Positions 44,765-55,000 of a stretch of DNA of 64,000 nucleotides are shown one piece after another. Each line of letters opens with the position of its first letter. Position 1 is the stretch's first letter. Below the pieces are notes generated by a model. It was not told the origin of the DNA. It made no database searches and worked only from the letters and a program-made list of their open reading frames with translations. Both the position numbers and the translations under genes were made by a program. Source of the stretch: Bacteroides sp. 43_108 (lineage in GTDB: Bacteria > Bacteroidota > Bacteroidia > Bacteroidales > Bacteroidaceae); contig MNQS01000105.1 of the NCBI GenBank assembly GCA_001915545.1, forward strand, positions 38,379-102,378, written 5' to 3'.

Positions 44765-46266
44765 TTATTGTCCCATCTCTACCTTCACTTCCTGAATGTT
44801 ACGAAGCTCATCGCTGAAGTTGACACCAATCTTGTAGACCGTACGGCTGTCCTTGGCAAAAGGTGCGGCATAGCCTTTTTCCCGAATCTGAGCCAAAGCT
44901 TCGTCCGCGCTGCCGTTCAACTTGAATTCCATGATGTACACGTAGTCCTGTGTCTGGAGCACCAGGTCAATCCGACCACGACTAGTGTGGTATTCCACCT
45001 GCACATAGAAACCCATCAGCTTGAAAATGATGTAGAGAATATTCTGGTAGTGCACTTCGCGGTCGCGCGCCAGCTCGTAAGGGATGTCGGCAAACATGGT
45101 CTTTAACCGTTCGAAGAAATCGTCCACCTTTCCGGCTATCACTTCTTCCACAAAGCACTGAATCTGGTAGGGTGACTTGCTTACGCTTACCGATGCGTAG
45201 TTGGGCAGCAGAAACTTGAAGAACCCCTGTTCCACTTCGCGATTGGGGAAGCCCAGTGTGTAGTTCTCGAACATCTTGTTGTAACCCTTGATGGTGAGGT
45301 AGCCGCTCTGGTAGATAACCGGAATCGGGTCGGTTGAGGCTGTATCGATGCTGTCCAGTACAGGCTGACTGGTGACGATGTGTTCCAGTTCTTCTATCGG
45401 ATAGTGATGGAGCTTGAGCAGTTCGACGAGGTAGGTCGGTGTGCCTGTCTCAAACCAGTAGCTGTGGCATTTTCCGTGAAATGATACCCGTCGTAGTTTG
45501 TTTTCAGTTCCGCACAAGCTTCCTCATAGCTCATGCCCGTAGCTGCAGCTAATTCGTGAATATCTTCTTCAAAATAGGTATAAATTTCTTTCTCACTGAT
45601 ACCACAGATTTCGGCATACTGGTCAATCATGGAAATGTCACGCAGATTATTCAGATCGCTGAACACACTGACCTTGCCGAACTTGGTTACGCCCGTGAGC
45701 AGGGCAAAGCGGATGCAGCCGTCCATGGATTTTAATGCTCCGTAGAAAGCTTTCAGGGTACTTCGGTATTCGTTCTGCAAGGCTTCATTGCCGATGGCCT
45801 GTAGCATGGGCTTGTCATATTCATCGATGAGAATCACCACACGGCGGCCTGTCTGTTCGCAGGCACGGCGGATGATACCCTGGAAACGAAGGGAAAGGCT
45901 TGTCTCGCTTTCCCGTGCGCCATATTGGCTTTCCCAGGTACATAGATTGTCATTCAAAATACTGGTCAGCGATTCCGGCGTATCGTATTTCTGTGTATTC
46001 AAATCCAGATGCAGAACCGGATATACCGTCCAGTCCTTCTCCAGTTTCTCCAGTGCCAGTCCCTTGAAAAGCTCTTTCTTTCCCTGTGCGTAGGCTTCAA
46101 GGGTCGACAATAGCAGGCTTTTGCCAAAGCGTCGCGGACGGCTCAGAAAATAGTATTTATTTGTATTAAACAATTCATATATCTGTGCAGTTTTGTCCAC
46201 ATACACATAACCATCATGTATCAGACCTTCAAAGTTCTGTACTCCTACCGGATATAGCTTGCTCAT
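44765..46266 (-). pseudogene. AAA-ATPase / PD-(D/E)XK nuclease family protein, broken by an internal deletion
   Basis: The N-terminal part (from MSKLYPVGVQNFEGLIHDG) has the DKT segment, a variant P-loop (SRPRRFGKSLLLSTL) and Walker B-like VVILIDEYDKP, typical of the 'AAA-like plus DUF1703' proteins of gut Bacteroidales. The frame ends soon after YDGYHFTEN. The second frame picks up at SYWFETGTPTYLVELL and runs to 44765, including the nuclease core GRIDLVLQ...YIMEFKLNG. The ~20 residues that normally link the two (an NPFSLL-type segment) are missing, so an out-of-frame deletion of about 60-80 bases joins them at about 45470. These genes are often multi-copy and decayed. Confidence 0.82.
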
Positions 46267-46517
46267 AACCACTGGATTTAGATTCTACTGCGAATGTAAT
46301 AATTTTCAGCGAACATTCAAACAGACAAAGAATAGGAATCTGAAAATTAGACTAGGTAATCATTCATTCACCCAGACACCGAGACTGTTTTTCCTTCTGA
46401 CATACACATCACATTCGAACAAATTTCGTATCAAAACTGGATTCAAATACACCCCTGATTTCAGTCCCTTGCAAAAATAAATATTCACAGGCATTAGGAG
46501 TATTACAAAAACGTTAC

Positions 46518-46525
46518 TAACTTTG
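46518..46525 (+). promoter_or_regulatory. TAACTTTG promoter box
   Basis: TAACTTTG fits TAnnTTTG, 21 bases before the ATG at 46547. No TPP riboswitch is present here. The ~190 bases before it hold nothing else that I recognise. Confidence 0.6.
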
Positions 46526-46546
46526 CGCCACAATTTGTGTAACCGC

Positions 46547-47155
46547 ATGAAGTTAATATTGATAACAACCCCTACTTATTTTGTAGAGGAAGACAAGATC
46601 ATTACTACTCTGTTCGACGAGGAACTGGACATTCTCCATCTGCGTAAACCCGACACGGCTCCGGTTTATGCGGAGCGTCTGCTAACCCTCATTCCCGAGA
46701 AATACCACAAGCGTATTGTCGTACACGACCATTTTTATTTAAAAGAAGAATATAAGCTCAAGGGCATTCACCTGAGCCATCGCAATCCGCTCATTCCGGA
46801 CAACTATACCGGACACGTAAGTGCATCCTGCCATACCTTCGACGAGGTGATGGCTGACAAGAAAATGTGCGACTACGTATTCCTCAGCCCGATATTCGAC
46901 AGCATTTCCAAAGAAGGCTATGCATCAGCCTTCACATCGGAATCCATCCGTGAAGCTGCCGAGAAAGGCATTATCGACAAACGGGTCATTGCCCTGGGAG
47001 GTGTAGACGAGAACAACCTGCTTCAGGTGAAGGATTTCGGCTTCGGGGGAGCCGCTATCTTAGGAGGACTGTGGAACAAGTTTGACCCCGCTTCAGATTA
47101 CAATTATCAAGAACTTATCGCTCATTTCAGAAAATTGAAGCGACTGGCCGACTGA
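46547..47155 (+). CDS. Thiamine-phosphate synthase family protein (ThiE/TenI paralogue)
   Basis: A 202-residue TIM-barrel protein starting MKLILITTPTYF. Segments HLRKPDTAPVYAERLL, RIVVHDHFYL, GIHLSHRNP, CHTFDEVMA, YVFLSPIFDSISKEGY and VIALGGVDENNLLQVKDFGFGGAAILGG follow the ThiE/TenI pattern, but the usual diphosphate-binding residues near the N-terminus are less well conserved than in the ThiE at 25365. It may be a TenI-like thiazole tautomerase or a second ThiE. It lies outside the riboswitch operon with its own promoter, next to prs. Confidence 0.75.
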   Translation: MKLILITTPTYFVEEDKIITTLFDEELDILHLRKPDTAPVYAERLLTLIPEKYHKRIVVHDHFYLKEEYKLKGIHLSHRNPLIPDNYTGHVSASCHTFDEVMADKKMCDYVFLSPIFDSISKEGYASAFTSESIREAAEKGIIDKRVIALGGVDENNLLQVKDFGFGGAAILGGLWNKFDPASDYNYQELIAHFRKLKRLAD

Positions 47156-47207
47156 GTCATTCGCTAAAATTCTGCCGGAAACGTTTGTCCGGCTTAAAGA
47201 AATGGCG

Positions 47208-47215
47208 TACTTTTG
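47208..47215 (+). promoter_or_regulatory. TACTTTTG promoter box of prs
   Basis: TACTTTTG fits TAnnTTTG, 32 bases before the ATG at 47248. Confidence 0.62.
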
Positions 47216-47247
47216 CAGAAAATAAGGCAATATTATCTATTTTTACA

Positions 47248-48186
47248 ATGAGCGCAACATCACCTTTTAAGGTATTCTCTGGTACAAACTCGAGATACCT
47301 TGCAGAAAAAATCTGTAACAGCCTGGGCTGTGAACTTGGTAACATGAACATTACTCATTTCGCAGACGGCGAATTTGCAGTTTCCTATGAAGAATCAATC
47401 CGTGGACAGCATGTATTCCTGATACAGTCCACTTTCCCTAACTCAGACAACCTGATGGAACTCCTCCTGATGATTGACGCTGCCAAGCGTGCATCAGCCA
47501 AGAGTATCATTGCCGTAGTTCCTTACTTCGGATGGGCTCGTCAGGACCGCAAGGACAAACCGCGTGTGTCTATCGGTGCGAAACTGGTAGCCGACTTGCT
47601 GAGCGTAGCAGGCATCGACCGTCTGATTACCATGGACCTTCACGCTGACCAGATTCAGGGATTCTTTGATATTCCGGTTGACCACTTGTATGCGTCTACC
47701 ATCTTCGCTCCTTACATCCAGTCACTGAACCTGGAAGACCTGGTTATCGCTACTCCTGACGTGGGTGGTTCAAAACGTGCCAGCACATACGCTAAATACC
47801 TGGATGTGCCTTTGGTATTGTGCCACAAGACACGCGAAAAAGCAAACGTAGTAGCTTCCATGCAGATTATCGGTGACGTAAAAGACAAGAACGTAATTCT
47901 GATTGACGACATGGTAGATACAGCTGGTACCATCACCAAAGCTGCCGACATCATGAAGGAAGCAGGTGCACGCTCTGTACGCGCTATCGCTTCTCACTGT
48001 GTAATGTCTGGCCCGGCTTCTGAACGTGTACAGAACTCTCAGCTGGAAGAAATTGTATTCACTGACAGTATTCCTTACTCACAGCGCTGCGCTAAGGTAA
48101 AACAGTTGTCTATCGCCGACATGTTTGCTGAAACTATCCGCCGCGTGATGTCGAACGAATCTATCAGTTCACAGTACGTAATCTAA
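47248..48186 (+). CDS. prs: Ribose-phosphate pyrophosphokinase
   Basis: A 312-residue PRPP synthetase (ribose 5-phosphate + ATP to PRPP + AMP). Typical blocks are FSGTNSRYLAEKICNSLG at the start, the flexible loop YFGWARQDRKDKPRVSIGAKLVA, the DLHADQIQGFF metal and ribose site, and the PRPP-binding VILIDDMVDTAGTI. Length is standard. The ATG at 47248 follows the promoter; the open frame upstream covers the promoter and is not coding. A terminator-like hairpin follows. PRPP feeds purine, pyrimidine and histidine synthesis, including the pathway of carAB further right. Confidence 0.96.
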   Translation: MSATSPFKVFSGTNSRYLAEKICNSLGCELGNMNITHFADGEFAVSYEESIRGQHVFLIQSTFPNSDNLMELLLMIDAAKRASAKSIIAVVPYFGWARQDRKDKPRVSIGAKLVADLLSVAGIDRLITMDLHADQIQGFFDIPVDHLYASTIFAPYIQSLNLEDLVIATPDVGGSKRASTYAKYLDVPLVLCHKTREKANVVASMQIIGDVKDKNVILIDDMVDTAGTITKAADIMKEAGARSVRAIASHCVMSGPASERVQNSQLEEIVFTDSIPYSQRCAKVKQLSIADMFAETIRRVMSNESISSQYVI

Positions 48187-48232
48187 AAAACAGTACCGGG
48201 CATTTTCCGTAAAGGAATGGTCCCGTCACCAT

Positions 48233-48276
48233 AAAGGATTTGCAGTCCGGTTTCTCATCGGCTTGCAAATCCTTTT
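48233..48276 (+). terminator. Intrinsic terminator after prs
   Basis: AAAGGATTTGCA (48233-48244) and TGCAAATCCTTTT (48264-48276) pair almost perfectly and end in a T run. Confidence 0.72.
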
Positions 48277-48316
48277 CCTTTGTCCTATTCATTCATCACT
48301 TGATTCCCGTTTACCC

Positions 48317-49954
48317 ATGAAAATTCTCTGGCTCGACCTGAACAGCTCGTACGCTCACGCCTCACTGGCCCTTCCGGCCTTGCACGCACAAGTCATGCAC
48401 GACCCGTCCCTGGAATGGGGAGTGGTGTCGGCCACTATCAACGAAAATCCGGGCATGACAGCCGGAGAAGTCGTACGTCAGGCACCGGATATTCTGGCGG
48501 CTACCTGCTGGCTGTTCAACCACGAAGTGCTCATGCACGTCATCAGTCGGGTGAAAGCCATGCTGCCCCGTTGCGTGGTGGCACTGGGCGGTCCGGAGTT
48601 TCTGGGACACAACGAAGCCTTCCTGCGCACCAACCGCTTTGTAGACTGCGTGTTCCGTGGAGAAGGTGAAGAGACTTTTCCGCAATGGCTCGCCTGCTGG
48701 CAGCAACCGAAGGAATGGACCCGCATCACGGGACTCTGCTTTCTGGATGCGGAAGGACAATACCATGACAACGGACTTTCACGTGTAATGGCTTTCGACA
48801 AGCTGGTGAATCCCGAACAAAGTCCGTTCTTCAACTGGAGCAAGCCGTTCGTGCAACTGGAAACTACCCGCGGCTGTTTCAACACCTGCGCATTCTGTGT
48901 GAGCGGAGGAGAAAAGCCGGTCCGTACGCTTTCCGTCGAGGCAATCCGCGAACGTGTCCGACTGATTCACGAGAAAGGCATCCGTAACATCCGGGTACTC
49001 GACCGCACATTCAACTACCAGAGCCACCGGGCCAAAGCCCTGTTCGACCTCTTCCGCGAGTTCCCCGACATGCATTTCCACCTGGAAATCCATCCGGCTT
49101 TACTTTCGGAAGAACTGAAAAAGGAACTGGCTTCCATGCCTAAGGGACTGCTTCACCTGGAAGCAGGCATCCAGAGCCTGCACGAAGAAGTGCTTACCGT
49201 CAGCCGGAGAGCCGGCAAACTGGCCGATGCACTGGAAGGTCTGCGTTACCTCTGCGCACTGGACAATATGGAAACGCACGCCGATTTGATTGCAGGACTG
49301 CCGCTGTATCACCTCTCACAGATTTTCGACGACGTACGCACGCTGGCCGAATACCGTGCGGGAGAAATCCAGCTGGAATCCCTGAAACTGCTGCCGGGCA
49401 CAGAGATGCGGCGCCGGGCCGAGGAACTTGGCATCTGCTATTCTCCTCTTCCACCCTACGAAGTGCTCCAGACCCGTGAAATCACCCCCGACGAGTTACA
49501 GACAGCCCGCCAGCTATCGCGTCTGCTCGACGGATTCTACAACGCACCGGCCTGGCAGGAAATCACCCGCCGTCTGATTGTGGAAGAACCCGACTTTCTG
49601 ACACGTTTCCTGAACCACCTGATTCAAATCGGAGTCATCGATCAGCCCATGGGACTGGAGCGACGGGGTATCCTGCTCTACCATTTCTGCAAGGAGCACT
49701 ACCCTCATTTCCTGACCGCCACGAGCCGGGCATGGATTGAAGCCGGCATGTCACTCAAGAAGGAACCGGCTGAACGGGTACGCACAAAGCACGTCACTCC
49801 GCCCGAAGCGTGGACGGTGTGCACAGGTACGTACCGCGATGACCTCCGCCTGTGCAAGCTTCCTGCTCCCGAAGAAGGCCGCTGCTACTGGTACGGCTTC
49901 GAAACCGAAAGCCAGCAACTCCGCCCCGTATTTGCTGCTGTAAGTCAGGAATAA
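48317..49954 (+). CDS. B12-binding domain radical SAM protein (DUF4080 type)
   Basis: A 545-residue protein. The N-terminal ~130 residues are a cobalamin-binding-like Rossmann domain (ILWLDLNSSYAHASLALPAL, then VVALGGPEFLGHNEAFL and VFRGEGEETFPQWL). The radical SAM cluster motif is CFNTCAFC (Cys186, Cys190, Cys193 by count), followed by RVLDRTFNYQ and LIAGLPLYHLSQIFDDV. The C-terminal ~140 residues match DUF4080. The usual His of the B12 'DxHxxG' motif is not seen, so cobalamin may not be bound. The reaction is unknown; relatives act on tRNA or secondary metabolites. The start at 48317 gives the family's N-terminus. Confidence 0.85.
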   Translation: MKILWLDLNSSYAHASLALPALHAQVMHDPSLEWGVVSATINENPGMTAGEVVRQAPDILAATCWLFNHEVLMHVISRVKAMLPRCVVALGGPEFLGHNEAFLRTNRFVDCVFRGEGEETFPQWLACWQQPKEWTRITGLCFLDAEGQYHDNGLSRVMAFDKLVNPEQSPFFNWSKPFVQLETTRGCFNTCAFCVSGGEKPVRTLSVEAIRERVRLIHEKGIRNIRVLDRTFNYQSHRAKALFDLFREFPDMHFHLEIHPALLSEELKKELASMPKGLLHLEAGIQSLHEEVLTVSRRAGKLADALEGLRYLCALDNMETHADLIAGLPLYHLSQIFDDVRTLAEYRAGEIQLESLKLLPGTEMRRRAEELGICYSPLPPYEVLQTREITPDELQTARQLSRLLDGFYNAPAWQEITRRLIVEEPDFLTRFLNHLIQIGVIDQPMGLERRGILLYHFCKEHYPHFLTATSRAWIEAGMSLKKEPAERVRTKHVTPPEAWTVCTGTYRDDLRLCKLPAPEEGRCYWYGFETESQQLRPVFAAVSQE

Positions 49955-49998
49955 GCCTCCCGTTCCATCAAACAAGCACCATCATCTTTCATCCAGCC

Positions 49999-50084
49999 AG
50001 TACTGCCAAGGGAGTACTGCAGTACTTTCAGGGAAGTACTCGAGTACTGCCTAAGAAGTACTGAAGTACTGACGGGGAAGTACT
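49999..50084. repeat. Phased AGTACT palindrome array, 22 bp period
   Basis: AGTACT occurs at 49999, 50013, 50021, 50035, 50043, 50057, 50065 and 50079, so the steps alternate 14 and 8 and the period is exactly 22. Pairs such as AGTACTGCAGTACT and AGTACTCGAGTACT are perfect 14-base palindromes. The array lies between the radical SAM gene and mksF. Confidence 0.88.
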
Positions 50085-50169
50085 GGAACCTGCTCTTTCC
50101 TTCCTGAAAAGCACTCCGCAAGAGGGGGAAAATCGCTTCGGAACATTAGGAAAATTGGCGGGCAAATTA

Positions 50170-50177
50170 TAACTTTG
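50170..50177 (+). promoter_or_regulatory. TAACTTTG promoter box of the mks operon
   Basis: TAACTTTG fits TAnnTTTG, 20 bases before the mksF ATG. Confidence 0.65.
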
Positions 50178-50197
50178 CCCGAATTTTCAACTAGACT

Positions 50198-51433
50198 ATG
50201 TATATATTCCGATCGATTCACGAAATTATCAATACCATTGCGGCGGCCAGGGGACTGCTCACGGAAATGTTCGAGAAACGAAAGACGCTGAGTTTCCGCT
50301 ATTCCGACGCACTGGCACTGCTCAAGGACGATGAAAACCGGTTGAAACTGCTCATAGAGAAAGAAGTCATCCGCCAGAACGGCAACTTCGTGGAACTGGA
50401 TGCCCGCTTCCTCGACTTTTTCGAACTGCTCCTCGAAGCGAACGAGGAAATCAACACGGCCATCATCGACGAGAACATTGCCTTCCTGCACGAACTGATG
50501 GACTACTACGAGAAGGAGCAGATCGCCTCGCGCAAGGAGAGCTATGTGCGCAACATCAAGATTACCTTCCAGAAGATTGCGCGTACCACCATCCGCAACA
50601 TCATGAACCTGCAGAGCAGCATCGACAATGCGTTCAAACACGAACCGACTTACCAGATAAAGATTGCCAAACTGGAAAACCTGGACAAGAAGCGGATTCA
50701 CATCCAGCAGCTGATTGATACCACCGAAAACCTCATCCTGCACGAGGAGCGACGGTTTTTCCAGCAGGCTACCGACGAGGAACTGAACCGCATTCTGCTG
50801 GAACTGCGTAGCGAACTCCAGCTCTCGGCCCACAGCCTCATCCGTGCCCAGCAGGACATCATCAACTACCTGAACCAGATTAAGAGCCAGGTGATTCTGG
50901 TAGAGAAAATCCGGAAGGTGAAGTACCTGCAAGACCAGTTTGAGCTGCGTTCGCGAAGCAACTTCTCGGAAGTACTCGAAAGAGAACATTCCGTACTGGT
51001 GGAAGGCAGCGTGCCGTCTTCGTTCAAGCTGTCACTGCCCTACCTGAGTACCGACGAGGCACGTCCTGTCATCCTGAAAGTGCTGCGCAACCTGCAGTAC
51101 CGCGAGATTATCCGCAGCAACGAGGCAGGCGCCTTCAGCGAGGAGGACATGGAATCGCAGGCCATGTACCAGGAGGTCATCGACCTGGAAGAAACCCTGA
51201 GCGACTACATCCAGGCGCAGGCACAGGCCCGCTGGAACGATGCGTCGGCTCCGGAAGAAGACCTCTTCCACTACCTGATGCACTACACCTTCGCCCGCGA
51301 AGTGGACGAGCAGGAACGCACCACCTTGTTCTGCCAGATGGTGTCGCTCTACGAAAACCGTCTCCGCATCAGCGAGGAATTCGGCCTGTATCACCAGTAC
51401 GAATATGCCAAGGTGTATCCGGCCAACTCGTAA
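50198..51433 (+). CDS. mksF: MksF-like condensin kleisin subunit
   Basis: A 411-residue protein with an N-terminal winged-helix-like part (LSFRYSDALALLKDDENRLKLLIEKEVI), a long helical middle (about 80-290) and a C-terminal region likely to be the second winged helix. No enzyme motif. By position, before a small helical protein and an SMC-like ATPase, and by length it is the kleisin (MksF/MukF type, also called JetA in Wadjet). It bridges the ATPase heads and recruits MksE. Recognition is mostly from operon structure and general shape. It has its own promoter behind the AGTACT array. Confidence 0.8.
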   Translation: MYIFRSIHEIINTIAAARGLLTEMFEKRKTLSFRYSDALALLKDDENRLKLLIEKEVIRQNGNFVELDARFLDFFELLLEANEEINTAIIDENIAFLHELMDYYEKEQIASRKESYVRNIKITFQKIARTTIRNIMNLQSSIDNAFKHEPTYQIKIAKLENLDKKRIHIQQLIDTTENLILHEERRFFQQATDEELNRILLELRSELQLSAHSLIRAQQDIINYLNQIKSQVILVEKIRKVKYLQDQFELRSRSNFSEVLEREHSVLVEGSVPSSFKLSLPYLSTDEARPVILKVLRNLQYREIIRSNEAGAFSEEDMESQAMYQEVIDLEETLSDYIQAQAQARWNDASAPEEDLFHYLMHYTFAREVDEQERTTLFCQMVSLYENRLRISEEFGLYHQYEYAKVYPANS

Positions 51434-51459
51434 CCCATTCATCCCTATACATTTGACTT

Positions 51460-52050
51460 ATGGAACTGAACATACATATACCTGACAATACTGCGGCCTT
51501 GTTCGACTGTCTCCAGAAGGGACAATTCATCAGTTCGAACAGCTGTAACGAAGCCGTGCGCGACATGTACGACCAGATAGACGACCATTTTGAAGCGCTC
51601 TCGGTCTACTTCGCCCAAATCGGCTACACCCTGGAACGGGGCAACGAATACTTTTACTTTTCGCGCGTGGAACCGCGTACCACACTGGAACAGAAAATCA
51701 TGCGTGCCTACTACTGGATTGACGTGCTCGACCTGTTCAAGACCTACGACGAGACTTTCGGTGCAGGATTCCGCTTCCAGCCCGAACAGATTCTGGTGGA
51801 GGCCAACATCAACGTGATGCTGCAAAACAAGCTCGACGGGCTGCGCAAGCATTTCTCCGACAAGGACGTGCGCAAGGACGTGCTCGACAACCTGATTCGC
51901 CAGCTCACCAAGGAGTCATTCCTGGAGCTGGAGAACGAGAAGACCAACACCTACAAGGTGATGAGTTCCTGGCACTACCTGGAACGCCTGATTGAAAGTA
52001 TCCAAATTTACGACGACACTGAAACGGAAGACAATGAGAAATCTGAATAG
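51460..52050 (+). CDS. mksE: MksE-like condensin accessory subunit
   Basis: A 196-residue, mostly helical acidic protein (FDCLQKGQFISSNSCNEAVRDMYDQ, then QKIMRAYYWIDVLDLFKTYD and KLDGLRKHFSDKDVRKDVLDNLIRQL). It is the small winged-helix subunit that joins the kleisin in MksBEF/MukBEF and Wadjet JetB proteins. It starts 26 bases after mksF and its end overlaps the mksB start by 17 bases, so the three are translated together. Confidence 0.78.
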   Translation: MELNIHIPDNTAALFDCLQKGQFISSNSCNEAVRDMYDQIDDHFEALSVYFAQIGYTLERGNEYFYFSRVEPRTTLEQKIMRAYYWIDVLDLFKTYDETFGAGFRFQPEQILVEANINVMLQNKLDGLRKHFSDKDVRKDVLDNLIRQLTKESFLELENEKTNTYKVMSSWHYLERLIESIQIYDDTETEDNEKSE

Positions 52051-55000
52051 AATCATCTTTATCAACAGCGCCAACATTCCCTATGCCGACGACATTTACC
52101 TGGACGGGAATGTGCACTTCATCGGCACGCAGGGAGTGGGAAAAAGTACCGTACTGCGCGCCATCCTGTTTTTCTACAACGCCGACACCCAGAAACTGGG
52201 CATCCCCGTAGAGAAGCAGAGCTACACGGAATATTACTTCCCCTACTCCAACTCCTACATCATCTACGAGGTAACCACCGAGCAGGGAGCGTTCTGCATC
52301 CTGAGTTTCAAGTCGATGGGCCGCGTGTGCTACCGTTTCATCGACTCGCCCTACCGCATGGAATTCTTTGTCGACGAGAACCGCACGGCCTACAGCGGAA
52401 ACGACCGTATCCGTGCCGCCCTCGACCAGTATGGAGTGGACTACTCACGCATCATCTATACCTACGACGAATACCGTAACATCCTCTACGGCAACGGGGC
52501 AGGTCCCGAAATGAGCCGCTATTCGCTCATGGAGAGCAAGCAGTACCAGAACATTCCGCGTACCATACAGAACGTACTCCTCAACTCAAAGCTCGATGCG
52601 GAGTTCATCAAGAAGACCATCATCTCGTCCATCAACGAAGACGAGACCGCCATCGACCTGAACACCTACAAGGAGCACCTGAAGAACTTCGAAACACGCC
52701 TGCGCGACATCGAAGAGTTCCAGAAACGCGAAACACAGAAACAAGCCAAGGAAATCACCTCCCTCTCGGCACAGGTGTCACGCCAGCAGACCGCCCTCGT
52801 GCAGGGTTGCCGCGAACTGGCCGCCACCTACCGCCTTACCGAAAGCCAGTTGCCCAAGGCCGAGGAACAGAAGCACCAGGCTGAGAAGGCACGTACCGCC
52901 CTCCTCGCCCGCCGTCAGGAGTTGCAGGAACAGTCGCGCCAGCGCTGCGACAAGATGCAGGAGGCACTGGCCATCCTGAACAATGAGTTGCAAAAGGCAC
53001 AGCAGAAGGAAAAGGAATATGCCCGCCGCCAGATAGAAGAAATCATGGAGCGTTCGGCCCGTAAGGAAGAATGGAAGAACAAGCAACAGGGATTGCAGGA
53101 AGAGCAGCGCATCCTTACCTCGCACTACACGGAAATCTCCACCAAGTACAAGTCGCTCATCCAGAGCCTCGACGAGCAGTGGAACCGCATCCACGAGGCC
53201 AAAATCAAGCAGCTTGAGGGACTGAACAACACGTTCAATGCCCGCATCGAAGAAGCCCGCCGTCAGCACGAAGCGGCTACCGAAGCGCTTTACCAGGAAT
53301 ACGAACAGCTCTCGCAGCAACTGCATCCGGAACGCAGCAGCAAGCAGAACGAACTGACCGCCCTCGACTACCAAATGCAGCTGTGCCGCAAGGAGACTTT
53401 CTTCGAAGCCGAGCAGGAGGAGCTGAAACACCGCATCCAGTCGTACACGGGTCTGCACATGAGCAAGAAGAACCGCATCAACAACGCCCAGCTCATCATC
53501 AAGGAACTCACGCTGAAGTGGGAAGAAGAGTTGCAGAAGGGACTGAAGGAAAAGGACGAAGCACTGATGCAATTGCAGGCCGAACACTTGCAGCTCCGCC
53601 CGCGTATGGACGAACTGGAGACCTTCCTGAAAAACAGCAAGAGCACTCTGCAAGGCTGGCTCAAGGAACACAAGAAGGGATGGGAAGAAAACATCGGTAA
53701 ACTGTGCGACGAGTCCATCCTCTGGCAGACCAACCTCTCGCCGAAGATTGTGGACGAAGGCACGTCGTTCTACGGCATCTCCATCTCCCTGCAGGACATC
53801 GAACGCCACATCCGCTCCATCGACGACTATCAGGCGGAACATGACAAGGGTATCAAGCGACTGGCAGAAATCCAGGCCGAAACCCTCCGTCTGCAACAGG
53901 AGAAAGAGACCCTGGAAGAGCAGCTGAAAGCCAAATACCAGCCGCGCATCAAGGAACAGAAAGACGTGATAGCTGTGCAGGAATACGAGCTGGAGAAACT
54001 GGAACAGCAGTACCAGAAGGATATGCTCGACTTGGACGACTGGAAGAAGAAGGCGGAAGCCGAACGTACTGCCAAACTCCGGAAACTAGAAGAGGAAAAG
54101 CAACGCATCGCCGCAGAACTGAAGGAAATTGACGGCAAACTGAACAACCTGAACCGCGAAAAGAGCGAGAAGCTGAACCAGCTGAAGCAGGAATGGAACC
54201 GGGTGCAGCAGGACATCGCGCACGAGAAGGAGACACAGGCCGGCAGCATCCGCCTGGAGGATAAGGAAGAACAGCAGCGCATCGCCACGGAGAAAGCCGA
54301 ATACGAGCGCCAGATGAAGCAGGAACTACACTCGCAAGGAGCCGACACCGAACGTCTGCAACAGATTAGCAGTCAGTTGCGCGACATCGACCGGGAACTG
54401 CAGTTCATCAAGGAGCACGCCACCCTGCTCATCGAGTACCAGAAGGACAAGCGCGACCTCATCGACCACATTCCGGAATGGAAGCGTGAACAGGAGGAAC
54501 AGAAACGCCAGCTCAGCCAGGAGAAGGACAACCTGCGCCGGGAAACCTCGGGCTTGCAGGAGCAGATTGATGCCCTGAACAAGGAACTGCAGCAGGCAGA
54601 GAAGGAAGTGACACAGCTTCAGGCCAACCTGGAGGCGTACAGCAAGATTTCGGCCTATGACTGGTACAAGCCGCATCAGGATATTTTCAATCCCGAGAAC
54701 CCCGTCACGCTGGAAATCCACACGCCGCGCACCTGTCTGGAACTGATTGACGAACTGGGCCGCACGGACAGCCAGTACATGACGCTGCAAAACCGTCTGC
54801 GCAAAGAGGTGAACCTCTTCACCGGTCACTTCGACGAAGAGAATACCTTCAAGTTCAAGACCAAGTTTACCGAGGACTGGGAGTACATCCGCTTTGCCGA
54901 GGAACTGCACGACTTTGTGGAAGAGAACAAAATCAGCGAGTTCGTCCGCCGCATCAACAACGAGCACTCCGACATCTTCAAGCGCATCAGCATGGATACC

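Noticed and set aside
49999..50084. AGTACT array as a CRISPR or tandem-repeat locus
   Set aside because: Spacers of 2 and 8 bases are far too short, and units are palindromic words, not long repeats.
52778..53896. 372-codon frame antisense to mksB
   Set aside because: It is the mirror of the Glu/Lys/Gln-rich coiled coil, giving Leu/Phe/Val-rich nonsense.
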